Shown one piece after another: positions 16,361-25,463 of a DNA stretch of 36,164 nucleotides. Positions within the stretch are counted from its first letter, which is position 1. Every line of letters begins with the position of its first letter. The DNA comes from an uncultured Clostridia bacterium (lineage in GTDB: Bacteria > Bacillota > Clostridia > TANB77 > CAG-508). The translations under genes and the position numbers were made by a program. The notes below the pieces were generated by a model. It made no database searches. It had not been told where the DNA came from and was given only the letters and a program-made list of their open reading frames with translations. The stretch is from contig CAKPNF010000013.1 of NCBI GenBank assembly GCA_934168305.1, positions 1-36,164 on the forward strand, read 5' to 3'.

Positions 16361-16850
16361 ACAGTTTTTTTACAGTCCAATGAGGAATAGTTATATTGTT
16401 GAAGCTTTGGCTCCTACTATAATACCTAAATTTTACTTCATATCTCTTCATTTCATTCAAAAAGAAAATCTTATATAAGAAAATAAGGAGCTTTCACCCA
16501 AGCTCAAAATTAATATTATGATATAGATTTATACTTTTTGAATGTGATTGAAGTAATCTTAGAATTTATTAAATAACTTAATGGAAAATGTTCACGTCGA
16601 GCGTAGCGAGGACTAAGTGAAAGGGTGCCATTAAGTTATTCTAGAAATTTTTAGATTACGTATTGAACTGAAAAAAGTATAAATCTATATCATAATACTA
16701 ATTTTGCCTGTGAAAATTACTCATTTTCTTATATAAGATTTTATATTTTTCATTCCAATCAAACGTTATGAAATAAAATTTAAGTATTATAGTGGGAGCC
16801 AAAGCTTCAATAATATAACTATATTCTTCACCGAACTGTAAAACAGTTTT
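16361..16850. repeat. Complete ~490-bp foldback (near-palindromic) repeat, copy C
   Basis: The whole 597-base gap between pyrH and the metallopeptidase gene is mostly this element. Its two ends are inverted copies: the left end ACAGT..GGAATAGTTATATTGTTGAAGC and the right end's reverse complement GAATATAGTTATATTATTGAAGC. Near the centre, arms AATAACTTAATGG and CCATTAAGTTATT enclose a GC-richer core with CGTCGAGCGTAGCGAGGACT. Compared with copy B (33137-33626) it is in reverse orientation. No coding capacity, no transposase. The bases outside it (16267-16360) hold only the pyrH leader. Confidence 0.88.
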
Positions 16851-16863
16851 ATGATATACCTCA

Positions 16864-17559
16864 TTACAATCCAGTAAAAAATGAAATTCCTATGAAAATT
16901 ATAATTTTCAATAATACACTACTTAAAAGTTGAAAATTAGTATACTTTATTCCTGCATCATTTAATTCATCATACTTACCAACGATTTTATCTATTTCCT
17001 CTTGGCTAGAAATTCCTTCTTGTTGCATATAATCTTTCGCCAAAAATCTTGCTTTAATCATAGCATCATTTTCTAAATAAGTCCTTACAGAATAAAATAT
17101 AAATCCAAGTATTATTAGTATAGATAAAAACATCATTTTATATGGTAATACCTTAAATACTGCTAAAATACAAATTATAAAAAAATAAACTAAATAAATA
17201 TTAGAAAATATAAAATTAAACCATAATAATTTTTTACTTTGAATAGAATGTAAACATTCATGTGCAATTGTCTGTATTCTAGTATAACTGTTTTTTAAAT
17301 TAGCAATAAAAATTTTATTACTCATTACCAAATATAATGTTGCATTAGAATTTTTATCTTCTTCAATTTTAACATTTTCATTATTCAACTTTTTTAAATA
17401 ATATTTGCAAATTTCAACATTTTCAGGATATTTTTCAGTTAATTCATCTAATTCTTTGTTTTCTCCAATTTGTTTTATTTTTTTTGCATTAACATCAAAC
17501 ATAAATCTTAAAACCAAATATCCTATTATTACAATTATTAATAAAATTAAAAACTCCAT
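16864..17559 (-). CDS. Putative membrane zinc metallopeptidase (HExxH)
   Basis: A 231-residue membrane protein: an N-terminal helix (~3-20), then a soluble part with IQTIAHECLHSIQ, an HExxH zinc-protease motif at residues 100-104, then two membrane helices (~117-150) and a C-terminal one (~210-228). Layout and the 'AHExxHxxQ' pattern recall YugP/Zn-peptidase_2 or M48-type membrane proteases, but the residues around the motif are divergent and I cannot fix the family or its third zinc ligand. It is the last gene of the run starting at pdaA, 27 bases after ylbF; its stop codon is 13 bases from foldback copy C. Confidence 0.6.
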   Translation of the reverse strand: MEFLILLIIVIIGYLVLRFMFDVNAKKIKQIGENKELDELTEKYPENVEICKYYLKKLNNENVKIEEDKNSNATLYLVMSNKIFIANLKNSYTRIQTIAHECLHSIQSKKLLWFNFIFSNIYLVYFFIICILAVFKVLPYKMMFLSILIILGFIFYSVRTYLENDAMIKARFLAKDYMQQEGISSQEEIDKIVGKYDELNDAGIKYTNFQLLSSVLLKIIIFIGISFFTGL

Positions 17560-17586
17560 AATTACACCTCATAATTTTACTAATTT

Positions 17587-17922
17587 TTATTTTAGAACAT
17601 CTTTTATTGCATCTCCTATTATTTTGTTAACATCAGATAAAACTGTATTAAATTTTGTTTCTGCCTCAAAAAATCTTGCAGCATCTGAATTTTCAAATAA
17701 TTCAACATATAGCTGTTGCATTTTTTTTGTCTTCTCTATATCATTTTTTCCTGTTTGCATTGCTGTTATTTGTGCATCATATCTTGCCATTTCAAATTCT
17801 TCTATTTTTTTCTTTAATTCCGGCTTTAAATTTAATGTTTCCTTTGCCATTTTATAATTTACATATTCTTCAGATTGTTTTAATTCTTGTGCTAATTTAT
17901 TAGCAGTATCATATATATTCAT
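17587..17922 (-). CDS. YlbF/YmcA family protein
   Basis: A 111-residue helical protein: NIYDTANKLAQELKQSEEYVNYKMAKETLNLKPELKKKIEEFEMAR followed by a second helical stretch with MQQLYVELFENSDAARFFEAE. This matches the YlbF/YmcA (com_ylbF) family, which in Bacillus forms a complex with YaaT that stimulates RNase Y-dependent RNA maturation and affects sporulation and competence. Which paralogue this is cannot be decided. It lies between the DUF3048 gene and the metallopeptidase gene. Confidence 0.85.
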   Translation of the reverse strand: MNIYDTANKLAQELKQSEEYVNYKMAKETLNLKPELKKKIEEFEMARYDAQITAMQTGKNDIEKTKKMQQLYVELFENSDAARFFEAETKFNTVLSDVNKIIGDAIKDVLK

Positions 17923-17942
17923 TTTTTCTCTCCTTTTAAATT

Positions 17943-17973
17943 ATGTCCAAATGGATTAATACCATTTGGACAT
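17943..17973 (-). terminator. Hairpin between the DUF3048 gene and ylbF
   Basis: Perfect 12-bp arms ATGTCCAAATGG (17943-17954) and CCATTTGGACAT (17962-17973), loop 7 bases, right after the DUF3048 stop codon. The minus-strand tail (AATTTAAAAGG) has only a weak T-run and runs into the ylbF ribosome site, so it may be a partial terminator or an mRNA-processing hairpin. Confidence 0.5.
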
Positions 17974-17978
17974 TTATA

Positions 17979-19067
17979 TTACACATTATTTGTTGTATTA
18001 TTAACATTTTCTTCAACTTTTGGTCCTTCTATTTGAACATTTGCATTTATTGGGCATATATTAATCCATGTATTTCCATCATTTACCTTTATTTCATTGC
18101 CTTCTAAATCTTCATATTTTGTTTGTGTATTTCTGGCTTCTTTTATACATTTAATTTTTATAGCTTTTCCATTTGTTATATAATATCCATTAAATGTTCC
18201 TATATTTTTTAAACCTTGTCTTCCTTTATTTTCACTATCTTCCATAGTGTAATTATCGCAAAATGTTATTATTATATTCTTAGTTGTGATACTGTTCCCT
18301 GTATCCCAATCAGTTTGAGCTTTATTTCTTGCATATCTTTTATACACTTTCTTTTGTTCATCATATTCATATTTGACTTTTTGAAGTGTTGAATGTGGTA
18401 TTGTTACAGTTGTTGCGCCTTGTCCATCTTTTAATTCAACATCATCTGTCACATAATTCAACACACTTTCTTTTTTTGATGTTGTTTTATATCCTTTTGC
18501 TTTCGCAACTTTTAATAAAGCTTGTGTACTTGTTACTGCATTATGTGGAGCAGATTTATCTTTTACTCTCCAAAATGTTGATTCACTTTCTGTTATTCCA
18601 TTTATGTTGTTTATACTATATTTTGATATATCACTTTGGGCAAATGGGCTCCAACCAAAATGTGCATATATGGCATCATTTTCCATAACATAATCTAAGA
18701 AATAATGTCTTGAACTTCTTACAGGTCCTATTTTGTCAACATCTACTCCTTTAAATAAAGCCATTAATCTAGTTTCTCCACCCTCTACAATTATTTCATA
18801 TACTAAATATGCTTTATTCAATCCAGCCTGTGGCCACGCTAAATTATGATTATCTATCATTACTGCAATTGGTCTATCATTACCTTTAAATATTTGAACT
18901 TCTTTCTTTTCTATTTCAGCTGTTAATATATCTTCATTTTGATTTTCAGATACTTCTTGTGTTTTGTTTTTCTTATCATTAATTATTTTGTATGCCATAA
19001 CACCACCAGCAGCAAGTATTAATATAATTAATACTACTATTAAAATTTTTGTTCCTTTGTTTTTCAT
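17979..19067 (-). CDS. DUF3048 domain-containing membrane-anchored protein (YerB-like)
   Basis: A 362-residue protein with an N-terminal membrane helix (ILIVVLIILILAAGGVMAY, ~8-26) lacking a lipobox cysteine, so it is probably anchored rather than lipidated. The extracellular part has the DUF3048 hallmarks: RPIAVMIDNHNLAWPQAGL (~66-84), VYEIIVEGGETRLMALFKG and IGPVRSSRHYFLDYV, with a second domain beginning around TTVTIPH. YerB-type proteins are common in spore-formers; their function is not known. It lies 30 bases after ybeY. Confidence 0.88.
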   Translation of the reverse strand: MKNKGTKILIVVLIILILAAGGVMAYKIINDKKNKTQEVSENQNEDILTAEIEKKEVQIFKGNDRPIAVMIDNHNLAWPQAGLNKAYLVYEIIVEGGETRLMALFKGVDVDKIGPVRSSRHYFLDYVMENDAIYAHFGWSPFAQSDISKYSINNINGITESESTFWRVKDKSAPHNAVTSTQALLKVAKAKGYKTTSKKESVLNYVTDDVELKDGQGATTVTIPHSTLQKVKYEYDEQKKVYKRYARNKAQTDWDTGNSITTKNIIITFCDNYTMEDSENKGRQGLKNIGTFNGYYITNGKAIKIKCIKEARNTQTKYEDLEGNEIKVNDGNTWINICPINANVQIEGPKVEENVNNTTNNV

Positions 19068-19097
19068 AAATCTTCCCCTTTACTACAACTTTGCTTA

Positions 19098-19568
19098 TTA
19101 TCTAGTAATTTTTAACTCGTTTAATATTTTATCTTCCTTAGGTCTCATAATTTTTTTATCTTCTTCTTCAATATGATCATATCCCATTAAATGATAAAAA
19201 CCGTGTACCAGCATATAACTCAATTCTCTTTCAAAACTATGTCCATATTCTATAGCTTGTTCTTTAACTTTTTCAATAGATATTATTATATCTCCTAACA
19301 TGTCCTCATATAAGAAATCTTTATTTTTAATTTTTTCATCCAATTCACTTTTTTCAAACATTGGAAATGATAACACATCTGTAGCTCTATCAATTTTTCT
19401 ATATTTTTTGTTTATTTTTCTTATTTCTTCAGGTATTGTAAAAGTTATTGTTATCATTAATTTTGAATCCAACAATCCTTCTTCTTCAAAACATTTATAT
19501 AATACTTTTTTTACAGTTTCTTCATATTCTTTATTTTCTTCTAAGTTTAGATATGTAATTTCATACAT
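19098..19568 (-). CDS. ybeY: Endoribonuclease YbeY
   Basis: Single-strand-specific metalloendoribonuclease for rRNA maturation and ribosome quality control. 156 residues with the zinc motif HGFYHLMGYDH, ligands His122, His126 and His132; also RATDVLSFP (~61-69) and EDMLGDIIIS (~88-97). The canonical motif is HGxLHLxGYDH; here Tyr replaces Leu before the second His. Its ATG overlaps the stop codon of the upstream gene (TAATG), suggesting translational coupling. In many Clostridia ybeY sits in the yqfC-yqfD-phoH neighbourhood; phoH is not present here. Confidence 0.95.
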   Translation of the reverse strand: MYEITYLNLEENKEYEETVKKVLYKCFEEEGLLDSKLMITITFTIPEEIRKINKKYRKIDRATDVLSFPMFEKSELDEKIKNKDFLYEDMLGDIIISIEKVKEQAIEYGHSFERELSYMLVHGFYHLMGYDHIEEEDKKIMRPKEDKILNELKITR

Positions 19569-20785
19569 TATGCTACCACCCTATTTTCTTTATTTATTGT
19601 TCCATTATATTTTCCTACAGATTTATACGAATTTTTTAATTCTCTTATTGCCTTATAATCTACCAATTTTCTTTTATAATATGTGATTATCTTTGAATAA
19701 TCAACTTTTGAATCCTTAATTTTTTTGATGTCATTCTTTATAAACAATACTTCTTTTTGTTTTATATACTCATTAAAATCTGTATCTTTTAATTTTGATA
19801 TTTCTTTATACTTGTCCCAAAATTTTTTATAATTGTCTCTTTCTTTCATATTTGACCAATATACCTTTGTTGATAATAATCTAACATTATAATCTTCTAT
19901 TAAATTGATTAACATTGCATATGCTTTTTCTCTTTTAGCAGCCATTTTTGTATCTTGTACTAAAACTCTGGCATCTTTTAATAATTTTTCATAGCATTGT
20001 TCCGCAACTATTAAAGGTATACTATGTGTAAATAACTTTCTACTTATTCCAAGTAATATCATATTTTTTTCTATGTTGTCTCTAGTATCCAATTTTCCTA
20101 CTGTATAACTTTCAAATTTTTCATAATCATCAACTATATCTTTAAATTCTTCCTGTCCTATATTCATTTTTAATGTTAGAATGTTTTGAATATATTCTTC
20201 TAATGTATAAAATATTTTTATGTATATCCATTCTTTTGAAGAATCATATATATTAGTTGTATCTGCAAGTTTAATTGAATAATTTTTTAATATTGATTTA
20301 TAAAGAGAATCCATCTTATCTATATAAAACTTATTATATCTTTCCTGTACTTTTTCTTTTGTTGAAGTTTCTACACTCTCTTTATCCAATTCTAATAAGT
20401 ATTTTTGCTTTCTATATTTATAATCCATATATTCTTTTTCTTTTAAACTTGTTACTTCATAATATCTAGATAATGCATCTTTTTCAAATTCAGTTGCTGT
20501 ATTATTTTTTACTTTTTTGTAAATTGAGTCCATTACATATTTATCTAATGCTTCTAAATAAACTGTATATGCTTCTTCATATTTTTTTTCTAATTCATCT
20601 TTATTATAATCTTCTGTATCTTTCATATAGTTTTCATATGCCTTTATTAGGCTATTTCTTTTTATAGTAATTAACATTCCATTAATTCCTATTTTTGTTG
20701 GTATCAACATTTTTGTTAGTGTTTTTGTTATCTTGTTAAAAAAAGTGGCATTTGTTCCAGTTATTCTTAAACTTCTTTCTTCCAT
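19568..20785 (-). CDS. Unknown helical protein in the yqfD-ybeY interval
   Basis: A 405-residue protein I do not recognise. It has no signal peptide and no clear membrane helix, is rich in Lys, Tyr and Glu, and appears mostly alpha-helical with possible coiled-coil stretches (for example DKESVETSTKEKVQER and KFWDKYKEISKLKDTDF). A short uncharged segment, PTKIGINGMLITI, near residue 30 could be a membrane-contact helix. It starts 18 bases after yqfD, and its stop codon overlaps the ybeY start, so it is co-translated with sporulation genes and occupies the place where phoH is often found. No function is proposed. Confidence 0.8.
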   Translation of the reverse strand: MEERSLRITGTNATFFNKITKTLTKMLIPTKIGINGMLITIKRNSLIKAYENYMKDTEDYNKDELEKKYEEAYTVYLEALDKYVMDSIYKKVKNNTATEFEKDALSRYYEVTSLKEKEYMDYKYRKQKYLLELDKESVETSTKEKVQERYNKFYIDKMDSLYKSILKNYSIKLADTTNIYDSSKEWIYIKIFYTLEEYIQNILTLKMNIGQEEFKDIVDDYEKFESYTVGKLDTRDNIEKNMILLGISRKLFTHSIPLIVAEQCYEKLLKDARVLVQDTKMAAKREKAYAMLINLIEDYNVRLLSTKVYWSNMKERDNYKKFWDKYKEISKLKDTDFNEYIKQKEVLFIKNDIKKIKDSKVDYSKIITYYKRKLVDYKAIRELKNSYKSVGKYNGTINKENRVVA

Positions 20786-20803
20786 ACTTATCTCTCCCTT
20801 ATA

Positions 20804-22003
20804 TTAAAAAACTATTTTCTCATTAGTCCCTATATTTTCCAATACTTCGTATGTTACATAAATTTCAATTCCATCTTCTTTTTCATATGTATTAATAATT
20901 TTATTTACTATTTTTTCTTTGTTATCTATTTCTTTGTCTAATTTTTCCTGTAACTCTTGTATCCCTACGTTTTTAGCTTCCTCAGCTGTATATATTTTTT
21001 GTTCTTCCTGTATTTCTTTATTGGTTGTTTTTACTAGGGAAACTGGCAAATAAAAATCTGAAAAGATTTTAAATTTATTTTCTGAATCTATTGTATCATA
21101 AATTTGAAATTTTGAAAGCCTTTTTGATAAATTTATTTCAAAATTATTTATTTTTACTTTATATTTATTTTCAACATTTCCTGTTTCTCTTCTTTCCGTA
21201 GTATTATATTCGATTTTTTTCCTCTCTGTATACCATACTTTTGCCTCTATATCACCTTTCGCATGAACATATCTTATTCCTGTATATTTTCCTTCCATCC
21301 ATCCATTTATTAGTACTGTACCTATGTTTACAGTATCTCCAACTTTAACAGCAATTGTTCCATTTTGAGCATTTATCTTTGTTACAACACCTTGTTTATT
21401 TGAAACAATATTACAATAATCATTTTCATCTATAATCTCAGGTTTAGAAGTAGCTTTAACAACTTTTACAATTGCATTTGTACCTTTTAATTCTATTCCC
21501 ATCCATGCTATGTCATCTCTATTTAATCTAATATTATTAATTATTTCTTTTGTATTTATTTGTGACTTCAATTTTCCAATTGATAAACCACTATTTTCTA
21601 CATCTTGATATATATTATCCATCTGTTCATTATTTTCCATTACTACATCTATGTTCCAAATGAAATTAGATGATACAGCTAATAAAATAACTAAAAGTAA
21701 TAATAAAATTCCAAATATTTTTCTCTTCTTATATTTATTAGACAAAAATGGAAGTCCTTTTTTTCGCAATATCTTAATTTTGCATTTAGTTTGCTTTGCA
21801 ATTTTTCTTAATTTCTTTAAGTCTCTTATTCCTATATTCAATTCTAATTTTACATTTTTATCTCGCTTTAAGTTCCAAATTACTATTTTATTATTCCTAC
21901 ATATATTTATAAATCTTTCTATGTAATATCCTTCAACTGATATTCTTATGTATCCAATTATATAATTAAATAGAATTTTAATTAACATACTTCTTCCCTT
22001 CAA
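20804..22003 (-). CDS. yqfD: Sporulation protein YqfD
   Basis: A 399-residue membrane protein of the YqfD family. N-terminal part with YIRISVEGYYIERFINICR and LNIGIRDLKKLRKIAKQTKCKIKILRKKGLPF, a membrane helix at ~95-115 (FGILLLLLVILLAVSSNFIW), then a long extracytoplasmic region with NIGTVLINGW and a repeated beta pattern. In Bacillus yqfD lies in the sigma-E regulon next to yqfC and is needed for efficient sporulation. Its start codon overlaps the yqfC stop (ATGA), indicating coupled translation. Confidence 0.93.
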   Translation of the reverse strand: MKGRSMLIKILFNYIIGYIRISVEGYYIERFINICRNNKIVIWNLKRDKNVKLELNIGIRDLKKLRKIAKQTKCKIKILRKKGLPFLSNKYKKRKIFGILLLLLVILLAVSSNFIWNIDVVMENNEQMDNIYQDVENSGLSIGKLKSQINTKEIINNIRLNRDDIAWMGIELKGTNAIVKVVKATSKPEIIDENDYCNIVSNKQGVVTKINAQNGTIAVKVGDTVNIGTVLINGWMEGKYTGIRYVHAKGDIEAKVWYTERKKIEYNTTERRETGNVENKYKVKINNFEINLSKRLSKFQIYDTIDSENKFKIFSDFYLPVSLVKTTNKEIQEEQKIYTAEEAKNVGIQELQEKLDKEIDNKEKIVNKIINTYEKEDGIEIYVTYEVLENIGTNEKIVF

Positions 22004-22284
22004 TCAAAATTTCTTTCTATCTCTATGCTTTCAACTTTCCCATTAACTTTTATATCATCATTTGTCATATTTTCTAACTTTAATTCATACCCATTTATAT
22101 TTACAATTCCTAATGATGTATTTATTCTAATATAGTAATCTTCATATTCTAAGATTCCTCTAAAATTTTCTATTATAATCTCATTAAATCCGGTTATTGT
22201 TATTTTAGGCATATCAGTATATACTTCTTGTGGCATTTCTAAAATTCTATCTAATTTAGAAAACTTGTTTCTATTTTTCTTCAT
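22000..22284 (-). CDS. yqfC: Sporulation protein YqfC (YabP family)
   Basis: About 94 residues: MKKNRNKFSKLDRILEMPQE, then the YabP/YqfC beta-rich core (PKITITGFNEIIIENFRGILEYEDYYIRI followed by GIVNINGYELKLENM). The frame is open to an ATG at 22320, but AAGGAG lies eight bases before the ATG at 22284, so that start is used. Together with yqfD it forms the conserved mother-cell sporulation pair. It follows pdaA by 19 bases. Confidence 0.92.
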   Translation of the reverse strand: MKKNRNKFSKLDRILEMPQEVYTDMPKITITGFNEIIIENFRGILEYEDYYIRINTSLGIVNINGYELKLENMTNDDIKVNGKVESIEIERNFD

Positions 22285-22303
22285 AATTTTAACTCCTTCG
22301 TAT

Positions 22304-23125
22304 TTATTGTTTAAATTCATCTAAAGATTTAAATTCATACCCCATATTTTTTATTTCTTTGATAATATCTCCTAAAACATTAGTATTAGTTTTTGAATTT
22401 CCATGTAAAAGCATAATTTCTCCATTATGAACATTATCTAATATTTTCTTTTTCGCTTGCGTTTCATCCGGCTGTTTATTTTCATTCCAATCCTCATAAG
22501 CAAATGACCACATTACAGTTTTATACCCTAATGAATTTGTCTGATTCAAAGTTTTTTCACTATATTCTCCCATTGGTGGTCTTATATACTTCATTTCGTA
22601 TTGAAATTTTTCATATATAGATTTATGCAAATCCATTACTTCTGAGTTTATTTGTGTTTCTGTTAAACTTGGCATGCTTTTATGATTAACAGTATGATTT
22701 CCTACAATATGCCCTTCATCTATCATCTGTTTCACCAATTCAGGCTGTGTATTTAAATAATGTGCAGTTATAAAAAATGTGGCTTTTACATCATTTTCTT
22801 TTAACGTCTTTAAAATTTGTGGTGTATACCCTGCTTCATATCCCTCATCAAATGTCAAATATATATTTTTTTCATTGTTGTTTCCCATAGCTATTCCATT
22901 ATTTTCTTCCAATATTTCTTTATTTGTTTTCCCTAAATCAGGTTGTTCATGATTATCATTTCTTTTTATCCCCCAACCTATCTTTTTATTACTTAACACT
23001 TGTGAATTTGTAGAAACAATTTGCTTCTTCTTATTATTACTTATTAAAGTTACTGAAAATATTATCAATAATAAGGCTAATATTTTCGTTATTTTTGATA
23101 AATTTTTTTTTAAGTTTATTGTCAT
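22304..23125 (-). CDS. pdaA: PdaA-type polysaccharide deacetylase
   Basis: A NodB-fold deacetylase of the delta-lactam-synthesising PdaA group, which acts on muramic acid in spore cortex peptidoglycan. About 273 residues with an N-terminal signal anchor (~14-32), then YLTFDEGYEAGYTPQILKTL, ATFFITAHYL, and the metal motif GHIVGNHTVNH; catalytic Asp in TFDEGY, metal His pair in HTVNH. The start at 23125 is chosen because AGGAGG precedes it by seven bases; a TTG at 23146 would overlap the ribosome site. It heads the sporulation-linked run. No clear sporulation-sigma promoter could be assigned in the AT-rich upstream region. Confidence 0.9.
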   Translation of the reverse strand: MTINLKKNLSKITKILALLLIIFSVTLISNNKKKQIVSTNSQVLSNKKIGWGIKRNDNHEQPDLGKTNKEILEENNGIAMGNNNEKNIYLTFDEGYEAGYTPQILKTLKENDVKATFFITAHYLNTQPELVKQMIDEGHIVGNHTVNHKSMPSLTETQINSEVMDLHKSIYEKFQYEMKYIRPPMGEYSEKTLNQTNSLGYKTVMWSFAYEDWNENKQPDETQAKKKILDNVHNGEIMLLHGNSKTNTNVLGDIIKEIKNMGYEFKSLDEFKQ

Positions 23126-23294
23126 TCTTCTCCCTCCTGATATCAAATTAATGATTTATATTTTTCTTTTTAAATCTTATGTTTTTTTTTAAAACATTAT
23201 TACCTCTTTTTTTTCAATTAATATTCATTGTTTTACTTTTAAATATCATTAATATTAATGGTTTTACCAGTTGGATAATTTTGTAAATTTACTA

Positions 23295-23323
23295 TTGACA
23301 ATGGTAATTTTTTAGATTATATT
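23295..23323 (+). promoter_or_regulatory. Sigma-A promoter for the agrA-agrC-like operon
   Basis: TTGACA (23295-23300, perfect) and TATATT (23318-23323) with a 17-base spacer, leaving an untranslated leader of about 85 bases before the response-regulator ATG at 23417. The 270-base divergent gap 23147-23416 otherwise holds A/T-rich sequence without a recognised operator; a second, weaker TATAAT is at 23391-23396. Confidence 0.7.
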
Positions 23324-23416
23324 GTAATTGTTTCTGGAAAATAAAGGAAATTTTTGTTTTTTTGTCGATTACTTTTTTTCCGATAATATTTATAATGAAA
23401 CCAAGGGGGATAATAT

Positions 23417-24130
23417 ATGTTAAATTTCGTCATTTGTGATGATAACTTGAATATTTTAGACAAATTTTCAAAAATTCTTGAAAATATTTTTATGAAGCAC
23501 AATTATGATGCTGAAATTGGATTAAAAACAAGTGATATAGACAAATTACTGGATTATATTGATGATAACAAAACCGATGTATTAATTTTAGATATAAATT
23601 TAAAATCAGATAAAACTGGTTTAGAAGTAGCTTCTAAAGTTAGAGAAAAGAATAAAGATACTTATTTTATATTTACGACAGCACATTTGGAATATGCCAT
23701 GATGGCTTATAAGTTTAAGACTTTTGATTATTTAGCAAAACCTGTAACTTATGATAGACTTGAAGAAACTGTTGTACGTTTATTTGAAGACGTTAATGGA
23801 TTGCCTAAAAAATATATTAAAATTGATAATAAGAAAACTATCATCGATGAAAGTGATGTTTTGTATATTAGACGTGATGGAATGAAATTAATTTTTCATA
23901 CCAAAAGTCGTGATTACGAAACATATAGTTCGTTTAATAAGATACAAGATTCTTTGCCTAGTAATTTTGTTAGAGCTCATAAATCTTATATTGTTAACAT
24001 TAATAATATTGTGAATTTGGATCCTGTTGCTAATGTAATTTATTTTGATGATAATTCTACTTGTGATATTGGTCCAAAGTACAAGAAAGATTTTATTGAG
24101 GAGGTGAAGACTCATGGACATATTAAATAA
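23417..24130 (+). CDS. LytTR-family response regulator (AgrA-like)
   Basis: A 237-residue two-component regulator. The receiver domain (~1-120) has acidic-pocket residues Asp8-Asp9, phospho-acceptor Asp59 (VLILDINLK), a Thr/Ala switch (FTTAH) and Lys108 (YLAKPV). The LytTR DNA-binding domain (~130-235) ends in FVRAHKSYIVNINNI, the typical LytTR signature. With the GHKL kinase that overlaps its 3' end by 17 bases and the nearby agrB/agrD genes, it is most likely the output of a peptide quorum-sensing circuit. The kinase pairing is clear from overlap; target promoters are not known. Confidence 0.93.
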   Translation: MLNFVICDDNLNILDKFSKILENIFMKHNYDAEIGLKTSDIDKLLDYIDDNKTDVLILDINLKSDKTGLEVASKVREKNKDTYFIFTTAHLEYAMMAYKFKTFDYLAKPVTYDRLEETVVRLFEDVNGLPKKYIKIDNKKTIIDESDVLYIRRDGMKLIFHTKSRDYETYSSFNKIQDSLPSNFVRAHKSYIVNINNIVNLDPVANVIYFDDNSTCDIGPKYKKDFIEEVKTHGHIK

Positions 24131-25463
24131 TATTTGGATAGCAATAAGTACACCGAATGAGAAATTGATACATATTCTTTCTGTTCCAATAACATTGTTT
24201 ATTGAAATTCCTCTAACTTTTTGGTTAATAATTACAATTTTTAATATTAAATATACAAAAAAGCAATGTCTACTTTATATAAGTATAACTAGTATTATTG
24301 CTATAATAACGATGTATTTTCTTGGATGGCCATTTAATATTTTATTAAATTATATTTCTACTTTCATTATTCTTTTTTTTATTATGAAAGTCAGTTTTAT
24401 AAAAACATTTATTGCAACTATATTTCCAAGTATTATATTTAATTTAGTCGGAAATTTGCTATTTAATCCATATATAACAATATTAAATATTAATTACGAA
24501 CAAGCAAACACAATAATTTTATACAGAATTCCTTTTGTTTTAATAAATTATTTAATAATTTATTGCTTAAACTTAATAATCAAATATAGAAAAATAAGTA
24601 TAAATATATTAGAGAGTTTTGATTATAAAAATAAAGCAATTATTATAATAAATTTTATTTTTGGATTTTTTAATATTCTTTTCCAAGGAATTATAACAGC
24701 ATATTATATTGATGTTCTTCCTATTCAAGTTACATTTTTAAATTTCATATCTTTATTAATGTACTTTGTATTAAGTTTTTTTACTTTAGCAAAAATCATA
24801 TCTTTAGTATCAACAAAAAGAAAATTAGAAAGTAGTGAAGAATATAATAAAACATTACATATTTTACATGATAGCGTTAGAGGATTTAAACATGATTTTG
24901 ATAATATTGTAACAACAATTGGAGGTTATATAAAAACAAATGATATGACAGGATTAGAAAATTATTATTCTCAACTTGAAGATGACTGTGAAAAAGTTAA
25001 TAATTTATATATCTTAAACCCTGACATCATTAATAATCCTGGAATATATAATTTGCTTACAACAAAATATAGTGAAGCAGAAGAAAATGGAATTAAAATT
25101 AATTTAACATTCTTATTAGATTTAAATAATTTACATATGAAAATTTATGAATTTGCAAGAATATTAGGAATATTATTAGATAATGCAATTGAAGCAACAT
25201 CAGAATGCGATGAAAAAATCTTAAATATAGTTTTTAGAAATGATTCAAGAAACAACAGAAATATAATTCTAATAGAAAATACCTATAAAGATAAAAATGT
25301 TGATATTAATGAAATATTCAATAAAGGAGTTAGTGGAAAAGATAATCATACAGGTCTCGGATTATGGGAAATTAGACAAATATTAAAGAAAAATAATAAC
25401 GTTAATTTACACACAACTAAAAATGATAAATATTTTTCTCAACAACTTGAAATTTATTACTAA
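24114..25463 (+). CDS. AgrC-like GHKL sensor histidine kinase
   Basis: A 449-residue kinase. The N-terminal ~235 residues are very hydrophobic, with about six membrane helices and no large extracellular domain, as in AgrC peptide receptors. The cytoplasmic part has the H-box LHDSVRGFKHDFDNI with phospho-acceptor His260, the N-box ILLDNAIEAT (~353-362), and the G-box GLGLWEI (~414-420), a GHKL ATPase (HATPase_c_5 type). The start overlaps the upstream regulator gene (ribosome site GAGGAGG at 24098-24104 lies within it). It likely senses the peptide made by AgrB/AgrD encoded convergently at 25625-26433. Confidence 0.92.
   Translation: MDILNNIWIAISTPNEKLIHILSVPITLFIEIPLTFWLIITIFNIKYTKKQCLLYISITSIIAIITMYFLGWPFNILLNYISTFIILFFIMKVSFIKTFIATIFPSIIFNLVGNLLFNPYITILNINYEQANTIILYRIPFVLINYLIIYCLNLIIKYRKISINILESFDYKNKAIIIINFIFGFFNILFQGIITAYYIDVLPIQVTFLNFISLLMYFVLSFFTLAKIISLVSTKRKLESSEEYNKTLHILHDSVRGFKHDFDNIVTTIGGYIKTNDMTGLENYYSQLEDDCEKVNNLYILNPDIINNPGIYNLLTTKYSEAEENGIKINLTFLLDLNNLHMKIYEFARILGILLDNAIEATSECDEKILNIVFRNDSRNNRNIILIENTYKDKNVDINEIFNKGVSGKDNHTGLGLWEIRQILKKNNNVNLHTTKNDKYFSQQLEIYY

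Noticed and set aside
16361..16850. Foldback repeats considered as a CRISPR array or as an IS element
   Set aside because: There are no short regularly spaced direct repeats with unique spacers and no cas genes, and no open frame for a transposase within any copy.
23147..23294. A sporulation sigma-factor promoter (sigma-E, sigma-F or sigma-G) upstream of pdaA
   Set aside because: GAATA- and CATAA-like pieces occur but not with consistent spacing; in such AT-rich DNA they are not convincing.
23888..24121. A 77-codon minus-strand frame opposite the response-regulator gene
   Set aside because: It overlaps the conserved LytTR coding region on the opposite strand and has no motif or ribosome site.
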